Source: Trema orientale (taxonomy: Eukaryota; Streptophyta; Magnoliopsida; Rosales; Cannabaceae). From it: a stretch of DNA of 64,000 bases. Under the pieces are notes generated by a model. That model was not told the DNA's origin and made no database searches. It was given only the letters and a program-made list of their open reading frames with translations. Positions within the stretch are counted from its first letter, which is position 1; every line of letters begins with the position of its first letter. The stretch covers positions 674,347 to 738,346 of the forward strand of contig JXTC01000024.1 of NCBI GenBank assembly GCA_002914845.1. The letters run 5' to 3'. Positions 27,511 through 38,761 of this stretch are shown here, one piece after another. The translations under genes and the position numbers were made by a program.

Positions 27511-27679
27511 GGTTTTGGACACTTATACCTATTTTTCAAAAAATAATACCAAATTTAGGATCTTTCAAAAATAATAAAAACCCGTACGACCTTTTTATGG
27601 CTTTTTTCTAAATACTTTGAAAGTTAGAAAACGCGGTGGTATTTTAGTAAATAAGTCATCCTTTTTTTTTTTTTACAGG

Positions 27680-28330
27680 TTTGTGGTTTCCTAGAAACTA
27701 ATTTGGTTTAATTTGGTTTCCTATTAGCGGAATGTTCTGTAACTAAGTAAATCACAGGAAACCAAACTGGTTTCCAGGAAACAGGTTTCCTATGTGATTT
27801 ACTTATTTACAGAACATTCCGCTAATAGGAAACTTTTGAGGTTTCCTGAAAACTAGTTTGGTTTCCTTTAGCCGAAAGCCCTGTATGTAAGTAAATCATA
27901 GGAAAGTACAAAAGTTTCTTGGAAACCATTTTAGTTTCCTTTAGCCGAATATCCTATATACATAAAACCATGAATAATTCCAGGAAATCATTATGGTTTC
28001 CTTTTTGTAGAATGTCTTGTAGCTAAATAAATCACAGGAAACGATCATGGTTTCCGAATATCCTGTACGTAAGTAAATCACATGACACCATGAACATTTC
28101 CAGGAAACCATTATGATTTCTTTTTTGCAGAATGTCCTGTAGCTAAATAAATCACAGGAAACCATCGTGGTTTTCTTTTAGCAGATTGCCCTGTAGTTAA
28201 GTAAATCACAGGAAACCACAAAAATTTCCTAGAGACCATTGTGGTTTCTTTTTCAAATCACAGGAAACAATGAAAGTTTCCTGAAAACTATTGTGATTTC
28301 ATTTTTGAAGAATGCCTTGTAGTAAGAATT
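27680..28330. repeat. GGTTTCC / GGAAACC tandem array with hairpin units
   Basis: About eight degenerate units in which GGTTTCC(T), TTAGC-GAAT-TCCTGTA, TAAGTAAATCACAGGAAACC recur. Most units have GGAAACC...GGTTTCC within 20-30 bp, so they can fold. Unit length is roughly 50-75 bp and variable. No open reading frame spans it. Confidence 0.75.
27716..27833. repeat. 48/50-bp near-perfect inverted repeat with 20-bp loop
   Basis: Arm 27716-27763 and the complement of arm 27784-27833 both read GTTTCCTATTAGCGGAATGT, then TTCTGTAA(C/A)TAAGTAAATC, then ACA(TA)GGAAACC. One substitution and a 2-bp difference separate them. The loop contains further GGTTTCC/GGAAAC copies. Confidence 0.85.
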
Positions 28331-28888
28331 GGGTGAGGCATTGAACAAAAACGCTGAAGAATATGATCAAGTTCTCAAATTAAGTAATTATATTTTTGAA
28401 GTAAAAGTAACAGAAATATATATTAGTTTTTGGATTCTGGCAACTAGTTTCCAATCGGTTTCAAGTAATCAATAATTGAATTAACCAAATAGTTCTACTA
28501 TTTATGATAAAAACTAATTTAGTTTTCAGTTTTTATTAACTAAATAGTTATGATATTTATGGTGAAAACCAATATAGTTGTTGGTTTTTAGTAACCAATT
28601 TGGATTCTAGTTTCCAAAAATCAATTAGTTTATGATTTCTAATAATAAATTAGTAATTAATTTTAAGAGTGTGATCAGCTACAAGTAAACTAGTAGTAAA
28701 AAGAAACAAGAAAAAATGGAAATTCTAAGACATTATTTGGTCTTTCTTAGCAAGAATTTGTTATTTTTCTAAAAAAAAATACAAAAATAAGTAAAAATTT
28801 GGACATAGTATTCTTGGTATTATTTATCAAAAAATAGTACTACGTGTCTTTTTCCAAAAAAAAAAAAAAAGAAAACCTCGACAGTAGA
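28331..28888. other. AT-rich spacer between direct repeats
   Basis: Diverged AGTTTTCAGTTTTT/GGTTTTTAGTAACCAATT sequence continues the flavour of the GGTTTCC array. No gene. Confidence 0.35.
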
Positions 28889-29190
28889 GCTTGACTAAGT
28901 CTAATAGAATTTTTTAAAAGCATTGTTAATTCTCTCAAAAAAACCTCTATTGGACTATAGAGTTCGTCTAAGTCTAGTAGAAATTTTAAGAAAGATCATT
29001 TTCTCTCTAAAAATCTAACAAATGCACCGGTAATTTTAAAATTGAATCAATGACATCATAATATTAAAATAGAAAATTTTATACCCAAAATTTTAAAATT
29101 CTAACAGCACAATCAGTTCCAAAATATTTACATGGATTATGAATCATAAAAATCTGATTAATTTCTTCTAGTTTCGAAAATATATATGTA
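28889..29190. repeat. Direct repeat, right copy (about 300 bp)
   Basis: Counterpart of 26949-27250 in the same orientation, about 1.94 kb apart start to start. Confidence 0.75.
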
Positions 29191-29608
29191 TATATAAATC
29201 ATACAGAGAGATGAAGACACGTGTTTGGAGCAGTCCCAACATAAGTGGAAGGCGCCAAACTGAACGATTTCTCCTCAAAGCAGTGCGTTTGGTCGGACTG
29301 ATCGAGCTTCGACGGCAGTTGTGGTCGGAACCCCAACTACTTTGAGTTTGGAGACGGAAGAAGATGACTTGTTTGCTCTGCGTTTCCCTGTGGTTCTTTT
29401 TTTTTTTTTTTTTTTTTTAATAAGGGTTTTTACTCTTTGTAATTACTAAGGGCTATTTCGTCTTTCCAACCACAGATGAAGGGAAAATGAAAAAAGAAAA
29501 CAAAAAAATTGAAAAAAATTAAAACGAGCCGATTATCTTTTAAAACAACTTCAGGGGAAGTCTAAATCTTCTTCCTTCTTCGAAACGCGAAATGAGTAGA
29601 CAGAAACC
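29191..29608 (+). promoter_or_regulatory. Upstream region of PIG-F copy B
   Basis: GC-richer sequence at 29210-29390 containing ACACGTGTTTGG (G-box-like ACACGTGT at 29218-29225) and GGTCGGACTGATC, then a 22-base T run. The last 35 bases before the ATG (CTTCCTTCTTCGAAACGCGA, then ATGAGTAGA) match the leader of copy A. Confidence 0.4.
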
Positions 29609-32270
29609 ATGAAGAACCCGAACCAGAGGACCAAGACCACCATTGTTGAGTCCTCAGCAGCAGCAATAGTATCTGCTTCAGAGGTTTTGCTAGTGCACTT
29701 GATTTGCGCCATTGGATTAGCCATCTCCTTCTGGGTCGCCAACAATCATCACTCCATCACTCTCATCTCTCATCCTTCCCAAACCCTCCTCCATATCTGG
29801 GTACCCTTCTTCTTTATCTTTATTTCTATCTTATTTCTCCTTATTGGGTTAGATTTTCTTTTTCTCACTTTGTATTTTATTTCCTATATTGAAAGGTGAT
29901 TCAATGCCCAATTCTGATTCTTCTTTACAGTCGTTATAGGCAGAGCCCTCAACAATTTTCGGTGAGTGATCTGATTTTCGTATTATTCTGTTTGGTTGTT
30001 GAGAAAAATGTGGGGGAAAAGGGTAGGAAGAAATTTTTGTATTGGAAGTTTTTAGTTGAGTACTCATTATTGGGTTATCTCAGCAACCGAACCGATCTTC
30101 AATGATTTATAATTTTTTTTCCTCTTATTTGGTGTGATTTTCTGCTTCTTATCACCGTGTTGTTATATGTGACTTACAGTGTTTGAGAGCTGTAGGGCGT
30201 GGTATACTTGGACTTATTGCTGGTTAGTACAAAACTTCATTCTACATTATGCTGTACTTTTGAATATTTAGATATTGATCATATTTTTTTTTCTATTTTT
30301 TTAGCCTTTCTATTTATATTATTGAAAGTTTTAAGTGTGCACGGTACATATTTGACAAAATCTTGAATTCACAGTGCTTTTGTAGCTTTGTTAGGTTATT
30401 GGAATTTGATGATAAGTTGAAAAAGATTGAGGAGGAGATTGTTCGAGCAATGCCTTTTTAAGTCTAATTTGGATATTCACGAAAATAGCATTTCTTCAAT
30501 ATTTTTCTGTCAAAACAATAGTCCTTTTTCCCCCCCAAAATATGTAATGTCTTGTTTCATTATAATCGACACTGGTACAGAGAGTTTTTGTACAGAATTT
30601 GTATCTTTCGCATGTTATCTCTGCTTATTTTTGCCTCTATATGTTGAGAACTATATATAAATCACAAGTTTCTCCTGTCTACTCTGTAGGGGCTCTGGTG
30701 AATGCTTTTGGAGCAATTGCTCTTGGTGCACCAACAGGTGTCAAGTATGTAACTTACAAGCTTTATATGCTACTTTTTTTAGTTATTGTTGATTTGAAGA
30801 CAACTTTCTTTCGCTTTAAAGTTTGAACAAAACAATATTTTCAGCCCATGTTCATCATGATCAGGTATATCACCCTCCATCTTTCTGGAAAGTCTGTTTT
30901 TTTACTTCTATTCATTTGGAGGGTGAGAACGTGGTCATGGTGGTATAGCTCTGAAGTTTGGCTCAAAAATTTAATGTTGGTGTCCTGATCTCAGTTGTGA
31001 TTTATGTTTTGTTTCAAATTTCAGAGGCAGAAAGGTATTTCCATGATCTATGGGATTTTAAATTTAATTTTGAATATTCTTTACTTCATCTTTTGTTGGC
31101 TAAAGTTGAGTTATATTTTTTGTGTCCCTTTTCCTTCGTGATGCAGGTCTTTGTCAAAGACAATTAATTGGTCTATGATGATGTCATTGTTCACGGTGAG
31201 TATCAAAGATCACTGTTTCATTGGTTTTAATGTTTGTACTGCAAAATACTTTTGTTGGAGCTATTAACATTTAAATAATCTCATGTCCGGTGTTTTTTAA
31301 CTTGTCAATAGTGGTTAGATATTTTCAAGATTAATCTGTGGTTGCAACTACTTGTTTCAAAACATTTAGCATTATTATTAGACTGTTTGCTTTGCTCACT
31401 CTACTTATTTAAGGTATTTTTGTTCAAGATGAAACAACAGAATTAATCTTTCTTGGCGACCTAATTTATTTTCTTTTGCTATATTCGCTTTTGTGGCTTC
31501 CAGTTCGTCTAGTAACTAGTTTTCCTTTCTGCAGGTTGTGCCTGCAGCTTCAGTTTTTGGTTCATCGTGGACAGATTGGCAGCGCATCTTTGCCTATACA
31601 AAGTAAGTTTCTTGCCCTGTTCAGTCATGTTTGACTTGCACGGTTATCTTCAATTGGTGAAAACACTGTTTCAGCTTAGGATAAGTGTCTTTTATACTTG
31701 TTATTAGCTTTTCATCAATGAATTATCTATTGCTGACATGACATTTAAATTTATCAATTTGAAGACCGATGGGACCTATAGATTATATGATTTGTCTACC
31801 AGCACATGGAGCTGTACTAGGAGCATGGTTTGGGGCTTGGCCAATGCCACTTGACTGGGAAAGGCCATGGCAGGTATGGTTGCTATAATAGGAAAAAGAA
31901 AAAATTTAGTTCTTTTATAACATTGGTATTATATATGTTCTGTGTATATAAATGTATGTATATATACATTATATATATATATATATTGATTAAGTTCCTA
32001 TTCATAATTTGTTGCCTTGTTTTAAAGAGTTTCAGATAGTTGAATTCTTTTTACATTGACATGTTTGCTAAGTTTTTCTTAAAACAATAATACCGGGATA
32101 ACTTGCTTGGTATCTATGGTTTCTTATCGAGGTCCAAATTCTATGTTAATCTGTAGGAATGGCCTATATGTGTCAGTTATGGAGCTATAGCTGGATATCT
32201 TGTTGCAATGGTGGCATCATTCTTAGTTGTTCTTGTGCGTGGCACATTACAGCATACAAAAAGGGATTAA
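29609..32270 (+). CDS. PIGF: PIG-F/GPI11 GPI-anchor assembly protein, copy B (231 aa)
   Basis: Paralogue of copy A in opposite orientation with the same eight-exon structure: 29609-29800, 29896-29961, 30180-30222, 30690-30744, 31147-31195, 31535-31602, 31765-31873, 32157-32270. Every exon equals its partner in length except exon 1 (192 against 210 bp). All borders are GT-AG; exon 7 uses TTGAAG where copy A has TTGCAG. The summed frame of 696 bp is open to TAA at 32268-32270. About 21 residue changes from copy A, nearly all in exons 1-4; exons 5 and 6 encode identical residues. The same role at ER ethanolamine-phosphate transfer is expected. Introns and the 3' flank to about 32.7 kb also align to copy A. 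Both may be active, or one may be drifting in its N-terminal half. Confidence 0.93.
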
Positions 32271-33762
32271 TTAGTGAGATGTCCTTTTTCGGATTTTTTT
32301 TTTAAACGAAAAGAAGAAAAAAAACTAGTGTATCGAGAAGCAAAAGGAGACAACAAAGGGGGGTGGAGCAGAAGACCTTTTTCATCTAACAACAGCAACA
32401 CCATAGAGAAAACTTAACAAGTGGATGGAGTTAACATCTAATTCATGTTGTCTTTCTTCTTTTTCTGTGATTGTGCTTGACCTTTTTTTTTTTTTTTTGG
32501 GGTTCTATATCTTATAACTTTCTAAAATGCAAAATTACAAAGTTAAAAAGAAAATTCAGATTATGGATTTAGTTTTTGCTCTCAAGCTGACAAGAAGAAT
32601 TGGATTCCTTTGATACAATGTCATTCGTTTCTTTTTTCCTTGGAAAAATGTATCAGCTGGGAACGGTTGCCCAGATTTTCTTATCTTGTTTCATAACCAG
32701 AATCTATTGAAGAACAAAGAAACTTAACAAATTCTCTTGAAACTAGATCATTTAATTTTAAAAGCTTTACATAGTAGCTAATGTCTAAATTCTTCTACCG
32801 TTCAAAATTTTCTGAAGTTTTGTAACTAAGGAGTAACATTCTACACTCGCATAAAAATCATTCATGCTATCAAACTGTCCCGACTTTTCCAATGTGAGCA
32901 TTCTTTTTGATAGGGTACAAGGTTGAATTTACTATAGATGCTTGACGTTATATTCAACAAGGTGAAATGCTGCATAATTAATTCATTGGTCAGCAAGAGA
33001 AACAGCCCACGAAGAAATCACATATTATTAGTTAACATTCTTAGGAATAGCTAGTATGAGCGTGTGCAATTCATGTGTTAGGCTCTAATAGTCTTCGTAT
33101 TAAAATGTCTTAAATTCTAATTATGCTGATTATGCTAGTACTGAAGTGATGAAGTCCCTTGTTAGAAAGTTGTAGTGACTTGGCTCATTGTTAATTCTAT
33201 ATGTGCATTCATATGATACCCCATTGCCAACATTACATCTCTTTAAAGCTAGAATGAGTTGGTCTCATGCAATTTTGTTCCTCTCTGCTTTTATAGTGGT
33301 TATGGCTTTATTATCTCGGCCACTCATTCAGCTGTTCCCACTCATTAGGGAAATATGGATGCAAAACATATATAGGGCTCTTACATCTTCATCTGACCTG
33401 TGTGTATTTGTGTCGTTTTCACTTTTTATATGCTAATTTTGTTTATTTCTATACATGGCTTCAACAATTTGCTTTCTGGGCTGGTAGGATTTTGCTTTAC
33501 AACCGACTCAGATTGACTGCAACTCTAATTTGATCGTACTTTGGAATTTAGTTTGCCAATACTGGACTTTACCCTGCAAGTTAAACAAATACTGCAAGAC
33601 GATATGAAATAAAAGAAAAACGATTCAATTATATATGTTAGTGTTGTTACAGTGATGCACGCATGATAGGGTTCTGTTTTATATTATTTTTATCTTCATA
33701 TCTTGATCTATTAGATAATTTGACTTGCAAGATCCAATTCTTTGCTGCATGAAAGATTAGGA
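32271..33762. other. 3' flank of PIG-F copy B
   Basis: 32280-32720 is homologous (inverted) to the flank of copy A down to about 20.7 kb and, in part, to 47180-47450 and 48733-48800 beside copy C. Landmarks are GAGAAAACTTAACAAGTGGA and TGTTTCATAACCAGAATCTA. From 32.8 to 33.7 kb no gene was recognised. Confidence 0.5.
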
Positions 33763-33858
33763 GCAGAATAGGGAATATAAGGCAAATGACCAAACGTTGG
33801 GACCCTCAAGGCACTAAGTTTGATTCCTATAATTTCTTCTGCAAGGTAAACTCGTGAA
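33763..33858 (+). promoter_or_regulatory. Conserved upstream block of peptide gene 1
   Basis: GCAGAATAGGGAATATAAGG, GACCAAACGTTGGGACCCTC, GATTCCTATAATTTCTT and AAACTCGTGAA recur in the same order before peptide genes 2 and 3. Here the block starts 852 bp before the ATG. Confidence 0.65.
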
Positions 33859-34477
33859 CAATTTGAAGATACCGTCTGAAAGTTCAACTTGTTGGTCTGT
33901 ATTTTCAAAATCGTTAAATAGTTCAAAGCATTAGGTACCTGTCACCATCAAAAACACTCTTGTTATAATGTGCTTGCATATTTCATTAATTTGGCACGTT
34001 ATATAAATGTTGTTAGATTGTTCAAGCATTGAACCTGTCATAATCAGAAACATTACACCTTACTACCTTAGTGTGTCCAGTTTATTCTTGCACGCAAAAA
34101 GGTCAGAACATGTCACTACAAAGAGCTAGCACTGGAGCTAGCACTGGTACTATTCCAACTGGCTGCTTTTGGTTCCATTTAAGCCATTGAACAAAAGGAG
34201 TTTTTATCTTTTGAGCAAAAAGAAGAGGGTACAATAATGGTATGGCCCAATAGGAGGGAAGGAAACAAGGGATCATATTATACGTGATTGAAGAAAAAGA
34301 GTATGGTTAGTCTCAACGAGCTTTATATCCAATGTACTTGGAGTTCTGGGATGAGCAGCCCTTACAAAATTACTTACGGAAAGAAAAAAGGTCAGCTACT
34401 TAGTTTTTATGTACCTAACCCACCCTTTGTCGGCATTACCAAGAGGAACTTTCGAAATCTCAGTCCCTCTTCTATCT

Positions 34478-34486
34478 CTATAAATA
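34478..34486 (+). promoter_or_regulatory. TATA box of peptide gene 1
   Basis: CTATAAATA lies 129 bp upstream of the ATG at 34615, at the expected spacing for a leader of roughly 100 bases. Confidence 0.6.
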
Positions 34487-34614
34487 CAGCTTCACACTAT
34501 CATCTCCAATATGCAATCTGAAAGTTCTAATTTCCCTTAATATTCTAATGATATACAATTTGATTTAATTTCGCCTCTAATCTTTTCAAAACTACAAATT
34601 TATACCTTCAGATT

Positions 34615-34902
34615 ATGGCTCGCCTCTTCATATTGCTTATCGTTCTGTTTGCTTTGATAAGCTACATTCCCTCGTTAGAAGCCAGAAAGGTTACGAGGGC
34701 TGAGAAGATAGATGCCCTTCTTTTGGAGGACAGTAGTTCAACTCAAAAATTGCTACTTAAGGAGCACAGACCAGTTTTACGTGTACTACTTCCAATTGAA
34801 AAAGACCACGCAGTGGAAACAAACGTAAAACTCTTTACTCCTGATTCTGCTGAGACTGAAAGGCTTTTTCAGTCCAATCCAAGTCCAGGAATCGGCAACT
34901 AG
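34615..34902 (+). CDS. Secreted signalling-peptide precursor 1, CEP/PIP-like (95 aa)
   Basis: Single exon. Residues 1-23 form a hydrophobic signal peptide (MARLFILLIVLFALISYIPS), with probable cleavage before RKV. A charged variable middle follows, and the chain ends with SNPSPGIGN at the stop codon. The SPGxG(H) end is that of CEP peptides, and the PSP core also recalls PIP/PIPL peptides. The lack of the upstream PxxPG of canonical CEPs makes the atypical CEP13-16 type the closest guess. Members are processed to a 10-15-residue, Pro-hydroxylated apoplastic ligand. The last residue is Asn rather than the usual His. First of three paralogues; genes 2 and 3 resemble each other more. Confidence 0.75.
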   Translation: MARLFILLIVLFALISYIPSLEARKVTRAEKIDALLLEDSSSTQKLLLKEHRPVLRVLLPIEKDHAVETNVKLFTPDSAETERLFQSNPSPGIGN

Positions 34903-37194
34903 CCTCAAATTGTATTCATAGTCATCTGTCTTAGGGAATCTCTATCTCCTTAGTCCTTAAGTATGAATAGATATTACTTGTTTAATAGTGACAGATGGAT
35001 ATAAATATTGCGAGGACTGCATGTTTATTTGATGCTTTTGTTGTAGTGAATAAACAAATTAGGGAGTTTATACTGCTTAAGCAATGAAAAACTTCATTAA
35101 TCAGTGACACTTTGCCCGTTGATAGTTGACGATATAATGTATCACGCTAGTCCATTAATTGCCAAATTCAATGTCAAGTTTTATCTTTGTGATCCCATTT
35201 CTTGTATTTAGTGAAAACGCTGATAGCTCGAGGGCGTTTTCACTTTGATCCATCGAAATCGGCCAGACTGGGCTCCACTTATCTATATTACAGTCGAAAG
35301 TTGCTTTCAGTATAACCGAATATTTAGCTAGATAACTCGACTGTGCTTTCTTACATGTTTTTTTTTTTTTTTCGGTAACCGAAAGTGTTCCTTGTGATGG
35401 TTAATTTGCATGTATACCACAGTCCACAGTCCCTGTCTCAACTGTCCACTCCTGGACAGTTGGCCCTGTTAGAATGTCTATGTCTGGGAGCCAATCAAAG
35501 CCATTGTGTAGTGATATTCTTAAATTGTTATTAAGCAAAAAGGAGTAAACCAGGCAACAAAATCTCACGAACACATTCCAATTATGTAAGTAACACGTCT
35601 GCCAAACCTCTCTCACACTTAGTAATATGAAAGAATAACGTGAAGCTGTATTACCAGAAAAAAAAAAAAAAAGAATAACGTGAAGCTTAGCAACAAATGA
35701 TCCGACTGGAAAATCAACAAAGCTTATAACAAGGAAAACCAGAATAGCCCCAGCTAAGGTAGATGAAAGATGCAATACAAGATTAACACTAAAGAATTGG
35801 AGTTAGGGACGGAGACTTCACGAGAAGCTAATCTATCCGCCATTTGATANTAAGTGCACATGGTGCTCCAAAACATATTCAAAAAAGCACGAAATCCAAC
35901 TTCAAAGCTTCACTGCTCAGTTCGTAAAAAAGTCAACAAAGCTAACAGAAACATTTTCAAAAAAGGGAAGCAAAAATAAAACCAAACAAACAAACTTGAA
36001 CAACCAGTGTACGCATCAGGAATCGAAACATTGATTTACTTTACAGTTTTACAGCTACTTCGGTTTCACCCACATATATATGACATGATGTTTTGTGAAA
36101 GAGAGCAATACATGAACAAATCAAGTTGAAAGAACAATGGTAAATAAGAAAGTGAAACTAGGTTGAATAAAACTCAAAATGTATTTCAAGCGAAAAAAAA
36201 AAAAAAAAAAAGAAACGAGTGACATAAAGTTTCTAAACATGCAGAGAACCTGAACCGAACGATCTAGCAACGAACTAACTACCTGGCTATGGTCACATTC
36301 AAACCATGAATGGTGCCATTGTGAGCAACAGTGATTGCTATCACGGAGACTCAAATCTCCTTGGACAACACTAAGGCTCTGTTTGAATCTTGGATTTTAG
36401 GAAGAAAAAAAAAAAATTCTTAGGAATTTCATTTTCTTTTGTTTGGATTTTATCAGAGATTGAAGGAGAAAATTTTTATGGAGATTATTAAAGGGACATT
36501 TTCAATAAATTTGAAGGATTTAGAATATAATGAAAATATTATAAGAGAAAAAGTTTTGAAAACTAAATCTTATAAAATTTTAGGAAAATATTTTTCCCAT
36601 CTTTTTCTTTCAATTTTCTCTCGTAATTTTTTCCCCTACTAACACCCAAGTTACAAACATAACCTAAAGCTTCATAGGCAAACAAATTCCTAAAGGATCG
36701 GCAAGACAAACGCCCTACAATTACTTTATAAAGCACCAGCAGTTGAAAAACTCTGGTGTTGTATTAGCTTTGATTCAACCTGGAGGAGGGAAATGCCAGA
36801 ATACAGGGGTGATACGGGGAGCATGATTCAACCTTCTAGACTTTTATTGGGATGTCCGATGTCTTTTAAGTTGTTAGGAAGATATCCATGTGCCTAGTAA
36901 AAAAGAACAAAAAAATTATTTTTGAAGAAATTAAATATAGATTTCCCCTTACCCTTACCATTTGAAAAGAGTCTAAATAATTACAAGGAAAAAATATCCT
37001 AATTATCTCAGTGTTTAATTACCAAGTTTTATCTTCTTGCAACTTTTCTTTCTTCTTCTTCTTCTTCTTTTATTTTTTAAACAGTTTTATATATGTATAT
37101 ATAAATTAATATTAACCAGCTGCATGATAGCTAGGCAGACTTACAACTGTTGAAAATGTTAAATGTATCAGTTATGATTTGCGCGAAAGGTAGA
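34903..37194. other. Between peptide genes 1 and 2, no gene seen
   Basis: 35211-35243 holds a perfect 10-bp inverted repeat (GTGAAAACGC / GCGTTTTCAC). A single N is at 35850. 36370-36650 has a CTCTGTTTGAATC...TTGTTTGG MITE-like start. Open frames at 35401-35775 and 36121-36354 show no domain. Confidence 0.35.
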
Positions 37195-37297
37195 GGCAGA
37201 GTATGGAATATAAGGAAAATGACCAAACCCTGGGACCCTCCATGAACTACTTATGATTCTCATAATTTCTTGTACAATGTAAACTCATGAATAGTTC
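37195..37297 (+). promoter_or_regulatory. Conserved upstream block of peptide gene 2
   Basis: GGCAGAGTATGGAATATAAGG, GACCAAACCCTGGGACCCTC, ATAATTTCTTGTACAATGTA and AACTCATGAATAGTTC, starting 800 bp before the ATG. Confidence 0.65.
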
Positions 37298-37994
37298 AAA
37301 AGTCCACAAATCTTTTCGACCTCTATAAGAAGTTAATTCTACTTCTTCCTCTGTGTGTACAAAATTGGTATATAGTTGAATTGTTCAAGACATTGGATAT
37401 ATCACCAACAGAAGCACTCTGGTGTGCCCCGGTTTATTCTTGCCAACTTGACTTGGCACGCTTGTATAATATCGATTATTGTGTATCAAGAATTGAATCT
37501 GTAATAATCAGAAACACCATGTATAGTTGGTCACCAATTTATTCTTGCACGCAAAAGACACATTAAGCACTGGTTTTTTCCAAAGTGCCTGCTTTCATTT
37601 CCTTTCAAATTAACCATTATTTGACTGAAAAGAGTATGGCCATGTACGTTTTTGAAAAAGAAAAAAGATAATGGTGAGTTTCAATGGCCTTTATCCATAT
37701 AGGGATGAAAAAGGCTCACAAAATTACTATTAAGAAAAGTCAACTTCTTAGTTCTTGTGTACCTAACCCAATTTTCACTTGGCCTTGTCAATAATATACT
37801 CTATCGAACTCTCTCTCCCTACGTGTGTCTATATATATATATATATATATCTTCCGTCGAAAAACCCCAGTTCCAATATCCAATTTTAAACTTCTTTTCT
37901 AACTTCTCTCAATTCTAATAGTAGTTAGATTTTGTTTTGGATCATTTGTACTTTTATTTTCTGAAATCACAGAATTACACCTTAAAGGTTAATT

Positions 37995-38267
37995 ATGGCT
38001 CGCTCATTGATGTTGCATGTCTTCCTCTTCAGTTTAATTATAAGCCACATGCCATCTTATGAAGCCAGAAAGGTTTTGAGTCCAGAAAAGAAAGATTTCC
38101 TTCTTTCGGAGGACAGACCGGCTCAAACAATGCTTCCTAAAGATCAAAACAATTCAGGAATCGAAGGTCAAGCAGTCACAGAAAATGAAAAGCTCTCAAC
38201 TATTATTAAACGAGGTGAGAGTAATAGAGTTTTGAAGTCAGTCCCAAGTCCTGGCATTGGCCACTAG
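37995..38267 (+). CDS. Secreted signalling-peptide precursor 2, CEP/PIP-like (90 aa)
   Basis: Single exon with signal peptide MARSLMLHVFLFSLIISHMP, then SYEA|RKV as the probable cleavage region. SPEKKDFLLSEDRPAQ and MLPKDQ follow, and the chain ends RVLKSVPSPGIGH. This copy keeps the terminal His that is standard in CEP and PIP peptides. Strong similarity to gene 3 through the pro-region and into the 3' flank (both continue with AGTC...TGTCATCA...TACAGTTGTT...GTCTCTTGAATTATG) shows that the two split later than gene 1. A TATATATATA run at 37831-37850 is the likely TATA region. Confidence 0.78.
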   Translation: MARSLMLHVFLFSLIISHMPSYEARKVLSPEKKDFLLSEDRPAQTMLPKDQNNSGIEGQAVTENEKLSTIIKRGESNRVLKSVPSPGIGH

Positions 38268-38343
38268 TCCAAAGCGGTGGCCTTCAATGTCATCAATCTC
38301 AGGGTATCATACAGTTGTTCAAGTAAAGTCTCTTGAATTATGA

Positions 38344-38500
38344 AAGAATAATGTTATAGGCACCGACATGACATGATGTGTCAGTTTGTCATTGTCTAAT
38401 TATAATTATAATTTAAGTAGAGCCCATGTGAGATTAATTTACTAATTAGAATTATCCAATAACAGACAGATAAGTCATAGTACTGGACACAACTGATGTC
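38344..38500. mobile_element. MITE-like element, GAGTAATGCTA family
   Basis: Starts GAATAATGTTATAGGCACCG and contains TAATTATAATTATAATTTAAG and TAGAATTATCCAATAACAGA as in the 18295 copy. It lies about 80 bp after peptide gene 2. Confidence 0.5.
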
Positions 38501-38719
38501 TCATAGATATGCATACACACAGATGTATTACATGTCTGTCCCAAGTTAGTGTTAACCAATCTTTACAATTAATAAACACATATTAATATATATATATAAA
38601 ATAAATATCTGTCACAAGGAAAAGTTCTTTAAGGAGAGCGGCTAGAGTTTATATATATATATATTTTTTATTTTAAATTTTCTGTTAACATTTTCCTTTA
38701 AATCAATAAAACGTTCTAT

Positions 38720-38733
38720 TAAAAAAAGCAGAA
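38720..38733. repeat. Target-site duplication, left, of the LINE
   Basis: TAAAAAAAGCAGAA, matched by TAAAAAAGCAGAA at 41347-41359 (one A fewer). Confidence 0.8.
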
Positions 38734-38761
38734 TTTTTTTTTTTTTGAAATTGGGATGTTC

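Noticed and set aside
26526-28330. CRISPR-like array.
   Set aside because: Units are degenerate, of variable length and without unique spacers, and the DNA is nuclear plant sequence.
30854-30876. A possible extra PIG-F exon (CCCATGTTCATCATGATCAG) between exons 4 and 5 of copy B, with AG and GT borders.
   Set aside because: Including it creates an in-frame TGA after the phase-2 join, and skipping it gives the family sequence VKSLSKTINWS in both copies.
33188-33436. 82-codon frame with hydrophobic segments after PIG-F copy B.
   Set aside because: No counterpart at the homologous position beside copy C, no family resemblance, AT-rich composition typical of chance frames.
35401-35775. 124-codon frame on minus with a hydrophobic start.
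   Set aside because: Crosses a long homopolymer and a short duplication (CGTGAAGCT twice); no recognisable domain and no paralogue in the other duplicated units.
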